Notes: generated from the letters alone by a model not told the origin. A DNA stretch of 64,000 nt from Synergistaceae bacterium (GCA_017450125.1 JAFSWZ010000029.1:1-64000), one strand, 5' to 3'. Shown: positions 37,743 to 47,434, counted from the stretch's first letter. Made by a program: numbers and translations.

Positions 37743-39626
37743 ATGAGACTATTATTCATTTTCACGGTGCTGCTGCTCGTCATGCCCGCAGGTTCTGCTG
37801 TTGCTGCTATGCCTCCGCTCTTGCCTATGGAGGACTTCTTCCGCAACCCCGACACCGCCGCTTTCTCCATCTCTCCTGACGGCACGCGTCTCGCCTTTGC
37901 GCGCCCCTGGGAACACAGAATGAACGTCTACGTACGCGAGATAGCTACCGGCATCGAGAAGCGCATAACCTCAGCAACCGAACGCGACATAGCCGGCTTC
38001 TTCTGGAAGGGCAACGACAGAATAGTTTACGTTCAGGACTCCGGCGGAGACGAGAACTTTCACGTATACATCACTGACATCAAGGGAGGAGAAGCCAGAG
38101 ACTTGACCCCTTTCGAGAAGGTGAAGGCAGGGATACTCGATGACCTTGAAGATGATCCTGTTCACATGCTTATAGACATGAACCAGAGGAATCCCGAAGT
38201 GTTCGACGTGTACAGGTGCGACATCAACACGGGAGAGCTCGAGCTCTTGGCCGAGAACCCCGGCAACATTACGGGCTGGATGACTGACCATGACGGCAAG
38301 CTCCGCGCCGCGTACGCAACTGACGGCGTGAACTCCAGCCTTCTTTACCGCACGACTGAGGCCGACGAGTTCAGGACACTAATCACTACAGATTTCCGTG
38401 ATACATTCGTGCCTGTGATGTTCGCTTACGACAATAAATTAATGTACGTTGAGAGCAACCTCAGCCGCGACAAAACAGCCATCTATACATTCGACCCCGA
38501 GAAGAACGAGACGCTTGACCTTGTGTTCGAACACGATGAAGTTGACGTTGGAGGGTTACTGCATTCAAAGAAGAGAAAGGTCATCACCGGCGTTGTGTAC
38601 CTGACGGACAAACGGCACTACAAGTTCTTCGACGCAGACCGCGAGGAGCTCCAGTCATCACTCGAGGCATTCTTCCCGAACTACGAAGTCAGTGTCGCGG
38701 ACATGGACGACGACGAACGCAGGGTTATCGTGCGCACATACAGCGACAGGACGCGCGGGACATACTACCTCTACGACCGTAAGGACAACTCGATGTCGAA
38801 GCTGGCGGAGCTGTCCTCGTGGCTCAAGGAAGACCAGATGGCATCCATGAAGCCCGTAACCTACACGGCACGCGACGGACTGACGATTCACGGCTACCTT
38901 ACCCTTCCTGTCGGAGTGAATCAGGAGAACCTTCCGTTAGTGGTTATCCCTCACGGCGGGCCAAGTGCACGCGACACGTGGGGCTTCGACTCTGAAGCGC
39001 AGTTCCTCGCGAACAGAGGGATTGCTGTCTTGCAGGTAAACTATCGCGGTTCGACCGGCTACGGAAAAACTTTCTGGCAGGCCGGCTTCAAGCAGTGGGG
39101 CAGGAAGATGCAGGACGACGTAACTGACGGAGTGCTCTGGGCAGTTGAGCAGGGAATTGCGGACAAGTCGAGGCTGGCGATCTACGGCGGGAGCTACGGG
39201 GGATATGCCGCGCTTGCCGGAGCAACCTTCACGCCTGACCTGTACGCCTGCGCAGTGAGCTACGTAGGGCCGTCGAATCTGTTTACGTTGCTCGAGAGTA
39301 TTCCGCCGTACTGGGAGCCTTTCCGCGACATGGAGTACGAAGAGATAGGAGACCCGTCGAAGGATAAGGAGCTGTTAGAGGCAGTGTCGCCGGTGTTCCA
39401 CGCGGACAAGATACGTATTCCGCTGTTTGTTGCGCAGGGAGCAAATGACCCGCGCGTGAACAAAGCAGAGTCCGACCAGATAGTCGAGGCAGTGCGCAAG
39501 ACCGGCAAGGATGTCGTCTACATGGTGAAGGACAACGAGGGGCACGGCTTCCACAACGAGGAGAACAGGTTTGACTTCTACCGAACGCTAGAGGAGTTCT
39601 TCAGGAAACATATCGGCTCAAGGTAA
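37743..39626 (+). CDS. S9-family (prolyl oligopeptidase-like) peptidase, exported
   Basis: A 627-residue protein: signal peptide (about 1-21), beta-propeller (about 30-360), then alpha/beta-hydrolase domain. The catalytic Ser is in YGGSYGGYAA (near 483), Asp in GANDPRVN, His in EGHGF. This resembles acylaminoacyl/dipeptidyl peptidases that digest short peptides in the periplasm, in keeping with the amino-acid-fermenting habit of Synergistota (general knowledge). AGAGGGGAG precedes the start. Confidence 0.9.
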   Translation: MRLLFIFTVLLLVMPAGSAVAAMPPLLPMEDFFRNPDTAAFSISPDGTRLAFARPWEHRMNVYVREIATGIEKRITSATERDIAGFFWKGNDRIVYVQDSGGDENFHVYITDIKGGEARDLTPFEKVKAGILDDLEDDPVHMLIDMNQRNPEVFDVYRCDINTGELELLAENPGNITGWMTDHDGKLRAAYATDGVNSSLLYRTTEADEFRTLITTDFRDTFVPVMFAYDNKLMYVESNLSRDKTAIYTFDPEKNETLDLVFEHDEVDVGGLLHSKKRKVITGVVYLTDKRHYKFFDADREELQSSLEAFFPNYEVSVADMDDDERRVIVRTYSDRTRGTYYLYDRKDNSMSKLAELSSWLKEDQMASMKPVTYTARDGLTIHGYLTLPVGVNQENLPLVVIPHGGPSARDTWGFDSEAQFLANRGIAVLQVNYRGSTGYGKTFWQAGFKQWGRKMQDDVTDGVLWAVEQGIADKSRLAIYGGSYGGYAALAGATFTPDLYACAVSYVGPSNLFTLLESIPPYWEPFRDMEYEEIGDPSKDKELLEAVSPVFHADKIRIPLFVAQGANDPRVNKAESDQIVEAVRKTGKDVVYMVKDNEGHGFHNEENRFDFYRTLEEFFRKHIGSR

Positions 39627-39632
39627 AACACA

Positions 39633-40262
39633 ATGTTCAACGACGAACCTTTCGCGACCGCAAAAGGCGTTATCCTCAACCGCGCGCCTACGGGCGAGAC
39701 TAATCTTTGGGTTACGTTTTTTCTCGAGGGCGAAGGGATCGTGAGCTTGTCGTCAAAGAACATGATGGGAGACTCAGAACCGTTCGTGTGGGGTTACTTC
39801 GAGCTGAAGAAGAAACAGAAAAGCGCGAGCTACCACGTCTTTGAGGCGGACATACGCGACGACATGCTTCACCTCCGGCGGAGCAGGGCGGCACTCTCTG
39901 CGGTGTTCGGGTGGGTGAAGTACCTGCTGAGGTATCTCCCTCACGGACAGCCTGACGACGAGCTCCTGAACAACCTCTATTGGAGCATGAAGCTGCTGAC
40001 GGTGAGTGCTGTTCCTGAGGAAGCGGCGGACTGGCGGTTCGTGTGGCTGTGGCTGAGGGAGTGGGGGATTGCGCCGGAACTCACGGAGTTTTACGCGTCG
40101 AGAGGCTTCAACGCTCACGAGACAGAGTTACTCTCACGGCTCGAAGTTCTTGCCCCCAAAGAAGTAGTCTCCCTCTTCTCCTCACCACTGAATCCAAGCA
40201 TAAGGGAAAACGTCTTCAAGGTAGCGTCATCTCTTGCAGTCGGCTTCCTCAACGAAACGTAG
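39633..40262 (+). CDS. recO: RecO-like DNA repair protein
   Basis: A 209-residue protein beginning with an OB-like domain (KGVILNRAPTGETNLWVTFFLEGEGIVSL) typical of RecO, which loads RecA at gaps together with RecR. The zinc-binding Cys cluster found in many RecO proteins is absent and the protein is short, so the symbol is probable rather than certain. Confidence 0.7.
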   Translation: MFNDEPFATAKGVILNRAPTGETNLWVTFFLEGEGIVSLSSKNMMGDSEPFVWGYFELKKKQKSASYHVFEADIRDDMLHLRRSRAALSAVFGWVKYLLRYLPHGQPDDELLNNLYWSMKLLTVSAVPEEAADWRFVWLWLREWGIAPELTEFYASRGFNAHETELLSRLEVLAPKEVVSLFSSPLNPSIRENVFKVASSLAVGFLNET

Positions 40263-40270
40263 AAACTAAA

Positions 40271-40299
40271 AGGCCTCCCGCTTCATCATTGGGAGACCT
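40271..40299. terminator. Probable terminator between recO and the tRNA
   Basis: AGGCCTCCC pairs with GGGAGACCT around an 11-base loop. It lies after recO on the plus strand and just beyond the 3' end of the tRNA on the minus strand. Confidence 0.5.
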
Positions 40300-40321
40300 C
40301 ATAATTTCGTTAGTCATTCTT

Positions 40322-40398
40322 TGGTGGGCCCACCTGGACTCGAACCAGGAACCTTCCGGTTATGAGCCGGTGGCTCTGACCACTTGAGCTATGGGCCC
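40322..40398 (-). tRNA. tRNA with CAT anticodon, probably elongator tRNA-Met
   Basis: A 77-base cloverleaf with encoded CCA. Acceptor GGGCCCA pairs with TGGGCCC, the T arm has GGTTCGAGTCC, and the seven-base anticodon loop CTCATAA gives CAT. The first pair is G-C, so it is not the initiator (which has a mismatch). tRNA-Ile2, where CAT is modified, cannot be ruled out. Confidence 0.93.
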
Positions 40399-40415
40399 GG
40401 CTGAAAACTTGAAGA

Positions 40416-40444
40416 ATTTTACACGACTGCTGATTTTGCGTCAA
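40416..40444 (-). promoter_or_regulatory. tRNA promoter
   Basis: On the minus strand TTGACG (40439-40444), 17 bases, TAAAAT (40416-40421), about 18 bases before the tRNA. Confidence 0.65.
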
Positions 40445-40494
40445 GCCGAAAATTTTTTGCCCCCCGCGAATCGTAATTATGTATTATAATCTGA

Positions 40495-40500
40495 GTAACT
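40495..40500 (+). promoter_or_regulatory. Promoter -10 of ptsH-ptsI
   Basis: TATAAT 49 bases before the ptsH ATG; GAAAGGAAG lies just before the start codon. Confidence 0.5.
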
Positions 40501-40549
40501 CCAAGCTATATTTACACACACTCTATCTTCACGAAAGGAAGCTGGCACT

Positions 40550-40807
40550 ATGAAGGAATTCAAGTATGTCATCACCGACCCCGTAGGCATCCACGCACGT
40601 CCCGCAGGAGAACTCGCAAAGGAAGCCAAGACGTTCAAGAGCACCGTTTTTGTCGTCAAGGGCGACAAGGAATCCAAAGCGACCGCCCTCATGAAGCTGA
40701 TGGGAATGGGCATCAAGCAGGGCGATGAAGTAACGATCCGCGTTGAGGGAGAGGACGAGGAAGCCTGCGCCGCCGCAATGGAGAAGTTCTTCAAGGAGAA
40801 ATTCTAG
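40550..40807 (+). CDS. ptsH: Phosphocarrier protein HPr
   Basis: An 85-residue PTS phosphocarrier. The active His is in DPVGIHARPAGEL (residue 15 or so). In the region of the regulatory Ser46 the text reads KATALMKLMGMG, with no Ser at the expected place, so HPr-kinase control as in Firmicutes looks unlikely. ptsI follows after one base. Confidence 0.95.
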   Translation: MKEFKYVITDPVGIHARPAGELAKEAKTFKSTVFVVKGDKESKATALMKLMGMGIKQGDEVTIRVEGEDEEACAAAMEKFFKEKF

Positions 40808-40808
40808 T

Positions 40809-42545
40809 ATGCAGACCTTCAAGGGTATCAAGATCGTAAACGGCATCGCGATAGGGAAGATAAAGCTCTACAAGCCCGCCGTCTACGAGATCAGCGAAGA
40901 CCTTGTGAGCGACATCGCTGCTGAGCTTGAACGATTCGAGGCCGCACGCCTGAAGGTTCAGGAAGACCAGAACGCCCTCTGCGAGAAAGAGATGAAGGAA
41001 GGGCACAAGGAGACCGCCGGAATCTTTGAGGCGCACGCGCTGATGCTCGACGACGAGGACACTATCATTGAGCCCTGCAAGGAAGTCATGGCGGAAGGCC
41101 ACACGGCAGAATTTGCTGTGCGTCAGGTGTTCGATGAAGTAGCAAAGGCCTTCAGCGAGATGGAGGACGAGTACTTCAGGGCAAGAAGCGCGGACGTTAT
41201 TGACCTCAAGAGCTCGATGCTTGATGTCCTCTTCGGGGCAGACACCTCCAGCCTTCAGGGCACTGAACCCGCAATCCTCGTCGCAGAAGACCTCGCACCC
41301 TCAGAGACCGTCAAGCTCGACAAATCCCTTCTGCTCGGCCTCGTTACCCGTCTGGGAAGCTCCAACAGCCACACCGCAATTCTCGCCCGCTCCATGAACT
41401 GGCCGACGCTCATCCAGTGCCACGACATCGCCGACGACTGGGACGGGAAGTTCGCCATTCTCGACGGCTACAACTCCTGCATCTACATTGAGCCCGACCA
41501 GGAGACAATCGACAGGCTCAGCGCAAAGCAGAAGGAAGACCGCGAGAAGGAAGCCCGCCTTCAGGAGCTCAAGGGCAAGCCCAGCCAGACGAAGGACGGC
41601 CGCAAAGTCAGGCTTTATGCGAACATCGGAGGCCCGAAAGACATTAAGGCAGTCCTCGAGAACGACGCTGAGGGTGTCGGACTGTTCAGGTCAGAGTTCG
41701 TGTACCTCAACAGCAAGGAAGACCCCAGCGAGGATGCACAGTTCGCCGCGTACAAGCAGGTGCTCGAGGGACTTTCTCCGCGCCTCGTAATCATCAGGAC
41801 CTGCGACATCGGTGCAGACAAGACCATCGACTATATGCACCTCGACAAGGAAGACAACCCCGCGTTAGGCTTCAGGGCAGTACGTATCTGCTTGTCGCGC
41901 CCCGACTTCTTCAAGAGGCAGCTCAGGGCACTGCTCAGGGCTTCAGCTTTCGGCAATCTCGGAATCATGTTCCCGATGATTATCAGCAAGTGGGAAGTCG
42001 TAGAGTGCAAGAAGATTCTTGAAGAGTGCAGGAAGGAGCTCGAAGCAGAGGGACAGAAAGTCGGCAAGTACGAGATCGGCATCATGATTGAGACACCCGC
42101 CGCCGCACTGTGCGCTGACGAGCTCGCCGAAGAGGTAGACTTCTTCTCGCTGGGCACAAACGACCTCACCCAGTACACCTGCGCAATCGACCGCCAGAGC
42201 GCGAACCTCGAACGTTTCGCCAACACCCATCACCCCGCACTGCTGAGGCTCATTCGCGAGACCATCGAGGCCGGGCACAGGCACGGAACATGGGTAGGAA
42301 TCTGCGGCGAACTCGGAGCTGACCCCGAACTCTCGGAAGAGTTCCTGAAGTGGGGAGTCGATGAACTCTCCGTGAACCCGAAGAGCATTCTTCCTCTGCG
42401 CGAAAGAGTCAGGAACATGGATCTGTCGCAATTCAAGACTGAATCCCCCGCATCGGAAGCCAAGCCTGAACCGGCAGCACCAAAGCCGGAAGCTAAGGCA
42501 GAAGCACCGAAGCCGAAGGGATTTTTTGGGAGGTTATTCGGATAA
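40809..42545 (+). CDS. ptsI: PTS enzyme I
   Basis: Phosphoenolpyruvate-protein phosphotransferase of 578 residues that passes phosphate from PEP to HPr. The active His is in GSSNSHTAILAR (near residue 192); PEP-binding GLFRSEFVYLN and FFSLGTNDLTQYT are present. The last 35 or so residues are an unusual Pro/Ala/Lys/Glu-rich tail ending GFFGRLFG. ATG 40809 is chosen because the longer reading runs through ptsH. No enzyme II genes are in the window. Confidence 0.95.
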   Translation: MQTFKGIKIVNGIAIGKIKLYKPAVYEISEDLVSDIAAELERFEAARLKVQEDQNALCEKEMKEGHKETAGIFEAHALMLDDEDTIIEPCKEVMAEGHTAEFAVRQVFDEVAKAFSEMEDEYFRARSADVIDLKSSMLDVLFGADTSSLQGTEPAILVAEDLAPSETVKLDKSLLLGLVTRLGSSNSHTAILARSMNWPTLIQCHDIADDWDGKFAILDGYNSCIYIEPDQETIDRLSAKQKEDREKEARLQELKGKPSQTKDGRKVRLYANIGGPKDIKAVLENDAEGVGLFRSEFVYLNSKEDPSEDAQFAAYKQVLEGLSPRLVIIRTCDIGADKTIDYMHLDKEDNPALGFRAVRICLSRPDFFKRQLRALLRASAFGNLGIMFPMIISKWEVVECKKILEECRKELEAEGQKVGKYEIGIMIETPAAALCADELAEEVDFFSLGTNDLTQYTCAIDRQSANLERFANTHHPALLRLIRETIEAGHRHGTWVGICGELGADPELSEEFLKWGVDELSVNPKSILPLRERVRNMDLSQFKTESPASEAKPEPAAPKPEAKAEAPKPKGFFGRLFG

Positions 42546-42546
42546 C

Positions 42547-43449
42547 ATGATATACGGAGCATTAGAAGCCGGCGGCACAAAGATGATCTGCGCAACCGGC
42601 AACGAAGAAGGCCAGATACTCGATCAGGTCTCCATCCCCACAACTACCCCTGATGAGACCATGCCGAAGATTATCGAGTACTTCAGGGCAAAGCTCGACG
42701 CTGAGAACCCCGACGACAAACTCAAGGCTATCGGCGTTGCGTGTTTCGGCCCTGTAGATGTCCGCCCGAACTCCAAGACTTACGGGAACATCCTCTACAC
42801 GCCCAAAATCCCTTGGCGCAATTTCCCGATGGTCAAGACTCTGCGCGAAGCACTCGACAACATTCCCGTAGGTTTCGACACCGACGTGAACGGTTCTCTT
42901 CTCGGAGAAGCCACGTGGGGAACTGCGAAGGGGCTCACTGATGCAGTGTATTTCACCATCGGCACGGGCATCGGCATGGGCGCAATGGCAGGCGGAAACC
43001 TCATTCACGGAATGCTTCACCCCGAAGCAGGACACATCATGATGGCACCTGTACCCGGCGACGAGTACAAGGGACACTGCCCGAATCACGGCACTTGCTT
43101 TGAGGGAATGGCCTGCGGTCCGGCAATCGAGGACAGGTGGGGCAAGCCCGGCAAAGAACTGCGCGAGAACCCCGACGTGTGGGATCTCGAGGCAAAGTAC
43201 ATCGCTCAGGCCTTAACGTCCGTCATTTTCACGCTGAGCCCGCAGAAGATAATTCTCGGCGGCGGAGTTATGGGACAGTCTCAGCTTTTCCCGCTCATCC
43301 GCAAGTACGTGCTCGAGAACGTCAACGGCTACATCGACACGAAGGAACTCCGCAACATCAACGCTTACATCACTCCGGCAGCACTGAACGGGAATCAGGG
43401 CATCATGGGTGCTCTGAAACTTGCCGAAATGGCTGCAGAGGAAGAGTAA
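42547..43449 (+). CDS. ROK-family sugar kinase (fructokinase-like)
   Basis: A 300-residue ATP-dependent kinase. ALEAGGTKMICA is the phosphate loop, FTIGTGIGMGAMAGG the second loop, and HPEAGH plus the zinc-binding C-x-N-H-x-x-C (CPNHGTCFEGMACG) are as in ROK fructokinases. It starts 1 base after ptsI ends, so sugar entry and phosphorylation are coordinated. The sugar is probably fructose or mannose by family. Confidence 0.87.
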   Translation: MIYGALEAGGTKMICATGNEEGQILDQVSIPTTTPDETMPKIIEYFRAKLDAENPDDKLKAIGVACFGPVDVRPNSKTYGNILYTPKIPWRNFPMVKTLREALDNIPVGFDTDVNGSLLGEATWGTAKGLTDAVYFTIGTGIGMGAMAGGNLIHGMLHPEAGHIMMAPVPGDEYKGHCPNHGTCFEGMACGPAIEDRWGKPGKELRENPDVWDLEAKYIAQALTSVIFTLSPQKIILGGGVMGQSQLFPLIRKYVLENVNGYIDTKELRNINAYITPAALNGNQGIMGALKLAEMAAEEE

Positions 43450-43471
43450 GACTGTACAGCAAGTTTTCATG

Positions 43472-43508
43472 CCTCCCTGTTGATTTTTTCAGCAGGGGGG
43501 ATATTATT
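43472..43508 (+). terminator. Terminator after the ROK kinase gene
   Basis: CCTCCCTGTTGA pairs imperfectly with CAGCAGGGGGG around a T-rich loop, then ATATTATTT. Confidence 0.55.
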
Positions 43509-43543
43509 TACTCATAATTCCATGACAAACGAGGTAGAACATT

Positions 43544-44077
43544 TTGGCTGAAGTACAGAAATTAGACCCTTCCAAGCCCGTGCCGAACAACGACTTCAAG
43601 GACATCGACGTTGAGTCATTGGGCGAGGAACACATCAACCTTGTCTTCACGCTCGGCCGTGAGAACTTCGGCGTTGACGTGAATATAGTGAACGAAATCG
43701 TACGTGTTCCGTCATTCATCACGCGTGTCCCGAACGCTCCGATGTACATTCGTGGAGTGATTAACCTCAGGGGAACAATCGTGCCTGTGTTCGACATGCA
43801 CATGAAAACCGGGATGCCTGCAACTCCTCTAACCGACGAAGCCCGCATAGTCGTAATCACAATCAGCGACGTAATCTTCGGAATGATTGTGAACTCTGTG
43901 CGCGAGGTCAAGACAATCTATGACACGCAGCTTGAGCCCGCGACGAAGCTGTCTTCTGCTGTGGACAGGAGATATGTTCTGTGGGTGGCGAAACCTGCGG
44001 ACGAGAGGCTGATACTGCTTCTGGACATTCCCAGACTCTTCGAGCTCGACCAGATACTGCAGGAAGACAACGAATAA
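43544..44077 (+). CDS. cheW: Chemotaxis coupling protein CheW
   Basis: A 177-residue CheW domain protein linking chemoreceptors to CheA. The body begins at HINLVFTLGRENFGVDVNIVNEIVR and has VINLRGTIVPVFDM. A short N-terminal tail (1-28) precedes it. TTG 43544 with GAGGT upstream. No other chemotaxis genes are near, so it may serve a distant cluster. Confidence 0.92.
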   Translation: MAEVQKLDPSKPVPNNDFKDIDVESLGEEHINLVFTLGRENFGVDVNIVNEIVRVPSFITRVPNAPMYIRGVINLRGTIVPVFDMHMKTGMPATPLTDEARIVVITISDVIFGMIVNSVREVKTIYDTQLEPATKLSSAVDRRYVLWVAKPADERLILLLDIPRLFELDQILQEDNE

Positions 44078-44081
44078 GTTT

Positions 44082-46064
44082 ATGCGCAGGATAATTTTTC
44101 TGGCACTGCTGGCAGTCTTGGCATGTGCCTTTTCTGCGTGTGCAGATGTTCAGGTCTACAGGGGAGCAGGGAGCATAGGCTCTGTGCCGTCGCTCGAGAA
44201 CGCTTCGGGGCTGTGCGTGCCGGTTGAGGATGTTGCGCGCATTATGGGTTTCTCGGTCCGGCGGTCGGGTGAGGAAGTGTTCATGCTGAGAGGTTCATCA
44301 CAGCTGAAGCTGATACTGAAGTCTGCTGCTGCCTGGCGCGGATTGGCGATTGTCCCGCTGTACTCCGCTCCCTTTGAGCAGGGCGGGAAAGTGTGGCTGG
44401 ACTCGCAGAGCGCCGTCTCACTCTTTCAGGCTTTCGCTGGCAGAGGACAGAACAGCAGGCTTCGTTTCGTGAAGGGAGCAGCACAGCCCGCACCCGCAAT
44501 TGTGGCGGCAGAAGCTCCTGAACCTCCAAAGCCAGCGGCAACAGCAACAGTCGCTCAAGCTCCCGCAAAACCAGCGAAAACAGCGACAGTCGCGCAGACT
44601 ACCGCAAAACCAGCACAGACAGTGGCGGCATCGCAAGCTCCGGCTAAACCTGCAGAGACGGCGACGATGGAGGACATTGACCTCAGGCTCAAGGAGCTCG
44701 ACGAAGCATTACGTCTGGACAACGCGCCAAAGAACGACGCGCCGGTTATCGACGTACGGCCGAAAGCCCCCGCACAACCGCAGACAACCAAGCCTTCAGC
44801 GACAGCCAGCAAGCCTTCGGGCAAAGCACAGCCGAAGCTCGAGACCTTCAAGCCCGGCGACGCTAAGGCAGAGAAGCGCGAGACTTACAGCGGAACGATT
44901 CAGCGCATACGCTGGACGTACTCGGAAGGCAACAGCACCAAGAAGGTTAAAGCCGTCATCGAGGCGAACGAGGGGGCAGACCCTCAGGTCTTCATGGTCG
45001 GCGGGAACGTTCACGCACTCTTCGAGGGAGCGGCTGACAGCGTGGAAGGCCTAACGTCTCCCTACACGAACATGACCGTAACCCTCAACCGCAATGACAG
45101 CGGAGTGGAGCTCATCTTCTCTCCGACGGGAATCACTAAGGCGGAAAAGTTAGTGCTCAGCAACCCCAGACGCATAGCGTTCGACTTCTTCTACCCGGAG
45201 AGCGTGATAGTATCTCCGGCCTCAGCACAGCAGACTCCCGCCGTCCGTACGCCGACACAAACCAGAGTGCAGATTCCAGAAATAGTCCCCCAGCCTCTGC
45301 CGACAACGCCGCGTTCTCCTGCAGTAACTACGCCGCCAAGCACAATCACTATCCCGACGAGTGCTGCAGGTGCCGCGAGACTCCGTGCAGGACGTAAAAC
45401 CGTAGTTATCGATCCGGGACACGGCGGAAAAGACCCGGGAGCTTCAGCTAACGGCGTTATGGAGAAGAACGTAAATCTTGCTGTCGGCCTTGAGTTAAAC
45501 AGGGTGCTCGGTGCGAGAGGCTATAACGTTGTGATGACGCGCAACACCGACGTATACCTGACGCTTCAGGAACGCACCGACATAGCCAACCGCGTGAATG
45601 CAGACCTGTTCGTGAGCGTTCACGTCAACGCACTGCCCAACAAGAAGTCAATGACCGGCTTCGAGATATACATCATGGCACTTCCGACGGACAAGGACGC
45701 TATGAACTTGGCCAAGATCGAGAACAGAGAATACATCGAGGGCAAGGGCATGGACACAGCAAACGTTGACCGCCGGACGGAAATGCTCCTGAAGATTCTC
45801 GGGGACATGCAGCAGAACAACAAGATAAGCGAGAGCACGGACTTTGCCGCCGCACTCTACAACGCGGGGGTACTCGGCGGACTTCCGATGCGGAGGATAG
45901 CGCAGGCACCGTTCTTCGTGCTGAGGGGAGCGGGGATGCCGGCCGTTCTGCTGGAGATAGGGTTTGTTACCAACCAGACGGAGTCCCAGCTTCTGACGAC
46001 ACCTGCATACCAGCAGAAGATAGCCGAAGCTATGGCCGCAGGAATAGTGAACTACCTGAAGTGA
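44082..46064 (+). CDS. N-acetylmuramoyl-L-alanine amidase (AmiC-type)
   Basis: A 660-residue exported amidase. Signal peptide (about 1-22), an N-terminal copper-amine-oxidase-like/AMIN-type region (about 25-130), a Pro/Ala/Lys-rich linker (about 140-210), a second AMIN-like domain (about 265-370), another Pro/Thr-rich linker, then Amidase_3 from about 437 with VIDPGHGGKDPGA, the Glu in MEKNVNLA, VSVHVNA and LLEIGFVTN (zinc ligands and catalytic Glu). It cuts the bond between MurNAc and L-Ala at septa. It is a plausible target of the EnvC-like proteins at 19262-21673. Confidence 0.93.
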   Translation: MRRIIFLALLAVLACAFSACADVQVYRGAGSIGSVPSLENASGLCVPVEDVARIMGFSVRRSGEEVFMLRGSSQLKLILKSAAAWRGLAIVPLYSAPFEQGGKVWLDSQSAVSLFQAFAGRGQNSRLRFVKGAAQPAPAIVAAEAPEPPKPAATATVAQAPAKPAKTATVAQTTAKPAQTVAASQAPAKPAETATMEDIDLRLKELDEALRLDNAPKNDAPVIDVRPKAPAQPQTTKPSATASKPSGKAQPKLETFKPGDAKAEKRETYSGTIQRIRWTYSEGNSTKKVKAVIEANEGADPQVFMVGGNVHALFEGAADSVEGLTSPYTNMTVTLNRNDSGVELIFSPTGITKAEKLVLSNPRRIAFDFFYPESVIVSPASAQQTPAVRTPTQTRVQIPEIVPQPLPTTPRSPAVTTPPSTITIPTSAAGAARLRAGRKTVVIDPGHGGKDPGASANGVMEKNVNLAVGLELNRVLGARGYNVVMTRNTDVYLTLQERTDIANRVNADLFVSVHVNALPNKKSMTGFEIYIMALPTDKDAMNLAKIENREYIEGKGMDTANVDRRTEMLLKILGDMQQNNKISESTDFAAALYNAGVLGGLPMRRIAQAPFFVLRGAGMPAVLLEIGFVTNQTESQLLTTPAYQQKIAEAMAAGIVNYLK

Positions 46065-46079
46065 GGAGGAAGAAGAGAA

Positions 46080-46862
46080 TTGCCGCCAGTTCGCAGAGTT
46101 CGCAGCACAACAACAACATCATCAGAGGACAAAGAGCCGGTTCGTCCGCCCGCACCGAGACGCAGGCAGGCCGCGCAGGCTCAGCAGGCAGCACAGGCCA
46201 GGCAGGCCAAGAGACCAGCACCGAGAGCAAGGACGCGTGAAGTTCCGCAGGAGAGGGAGTCCGCGCCGCTCTTACTGAAGCTGTTGTCGTGGCTGGGAAT
46301 AATCCTGCTGTGCTTCGTGATAGGGTATCTGGGTACGTCGTGGTTCATGGACTTCATGAGCCGGAAACTTCTCCTGAAGCCAGAGAACAGAATCGAGACG
46401 CAGGAGGATCTGACGGAGTTTCAGGAGTCCGAGAGCCGACAAGAAGCCGAGCGTGCGAAAGATTCCGGGAATGTACAGCAGATTTCCCTGAACCTCTACC
46501 ACGTCCGCAACGACACGATAGCCGAGACACGCAGGAATTTCGTTTCGCGCACAAGAGAGGACAACATCCGCGATGCAGTCGAGGAGATTCTGTCTCTCAG
46601 CGAAGTTCCGGGAAAAATCAAGCTGCTCCACGTGTTCAGGAACGGAGAGACCGCATTTCTGGACATGCCGGGGCAGTTTGCCTCAGCTATCGACAAAATG
46701 GGCAAGCGCAAGAGCCTTCTTCTGCTCACCGGCCTTGTTAGGACGCTGCAGGAGAACTTCTCGCCCCTTTCGCAGATACGTTTCCTGATAGACTCCAAAG
46801 CTCCGAAGTCCGGCGGAGAAGTCAACTTGGCCGCCCCGTGGAAGATGCCGAAGAAGTCATGA
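46080..46862 (+). CDS. GerMN-domain membrane-anchored protein
   Basis: A 260-residue protein with a basic, Ala/Gln/Arg-rich cytoplasmic N-terminus (1-60), one membrane helix (about 66-90) and an extracytoplasmic GerMN domain (about 135-245). GerMN proteins bind peptidoglycan or membranes; here the neighbour is an amidase, as is common. TTG 46080. Confidence 0.82.
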   Translation: MPPVRRVRSTTTTSSEDKEPVRPPAPRRRQAAQAQQAAQARQAKRPAPRARTREVPQERESAPLLLKLLSWLGIILLCFVIGYLGTSWFMDFMSRKLLLKPENRIETQEDLTEFQESESRQEAERAKDSGNVQQISLNLYHVRNDTIAETRRNFVSRTREDNIRDAVEEILSLSEVPGKIKLLHVFRNGETAFLDMPGQFASAIDKMGKRKSLLLLTGLVRTLQENFSPLSQIRFLIDSKAPKSGGEVNLAAPWKMPKKS

Positions 46863-47434
46863 CGCTGGACAAGTTAATCATAGCCACAAGCAACGAGGGG
46901 AAATTCAGGGAGTTCCGGGAAATCGTGGGGGATTTCGCGCGCGAGGTTGTGTTTGCGCCGGAAGTCGGGAAGCTGGTTGTTGAGGAGACCGGCAAGACCT
47001 ACAGGGAAAACGCGATGCTGAAGGCCTGTGCTTGGGCGGAGAAATCAGGGGTAGCGTGCCTTGCGGACGACAGCGGGCTCGAGGTTGAAGCTCTCGACGG
47101 TGCACCCGGGCTGTTCTCTGCGCGGATAATTCACGGCTCTGACACCGACAAAGTCTCGTGGCTTCTCTCACAGCTCGCGGACAAAGACAACCGGCGGGCA
47201 AGGTTCGCGGCTTCCCTCGCGCTCTGCGTTCCGAACAAGTACACGCTGATCACAGAGGGATACTGTTACGGGACAATAGCAGACTTTCCGCGCGGCTCTA
47301 ACGGTTTCGGGTATGACCCTGTGTTTGTCCCTGACGGTTACGCTCTCACCTTTGCGGAGCTCGATGCACGCACAAAGAACACAATCTCTCACCGCACAAA
47401 CGCTTTCAGGAAGATATATGCTCACTTCATGTGA
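46859..47434 (+). CDS. rdgB: XTP/dITP pyrophosphatase
   Basis: A 191-residue house-cleaning enzyme removing dITP and XTP. IIATSNEGKFREF, GKTYRENAMLKA, LADDSGLEVEALDGAPGLFSARI and GFGYDPVFVP are the family motifs. ATG 46859 overlaps the previous stop. Confidence 0.96.
   Translation: MTLDKLIIATSNEGKFREFREIVGDFAREVVFAPEVGKLVVEETGKTYRENAMLKACAWAEKSGVACLADDSGLEVEALDGAPGLFSARIIHGSDTDKVSWLLSQLADKDNRRARFAASLALCVPNKYTLITEGYCYGTIADFPRGSNGFGYDPVFVPDGYALTFAELDARTKNTISHRTNAFRKIYAHFM

Noticed and set aside
44500-44660. Repetitive Ala/Pro/Lys coding region in the amidase as an SSR
   Set aside because: The repeats are imperfect and of mixed length, a normal low-complexity linker rather than a slippage array.
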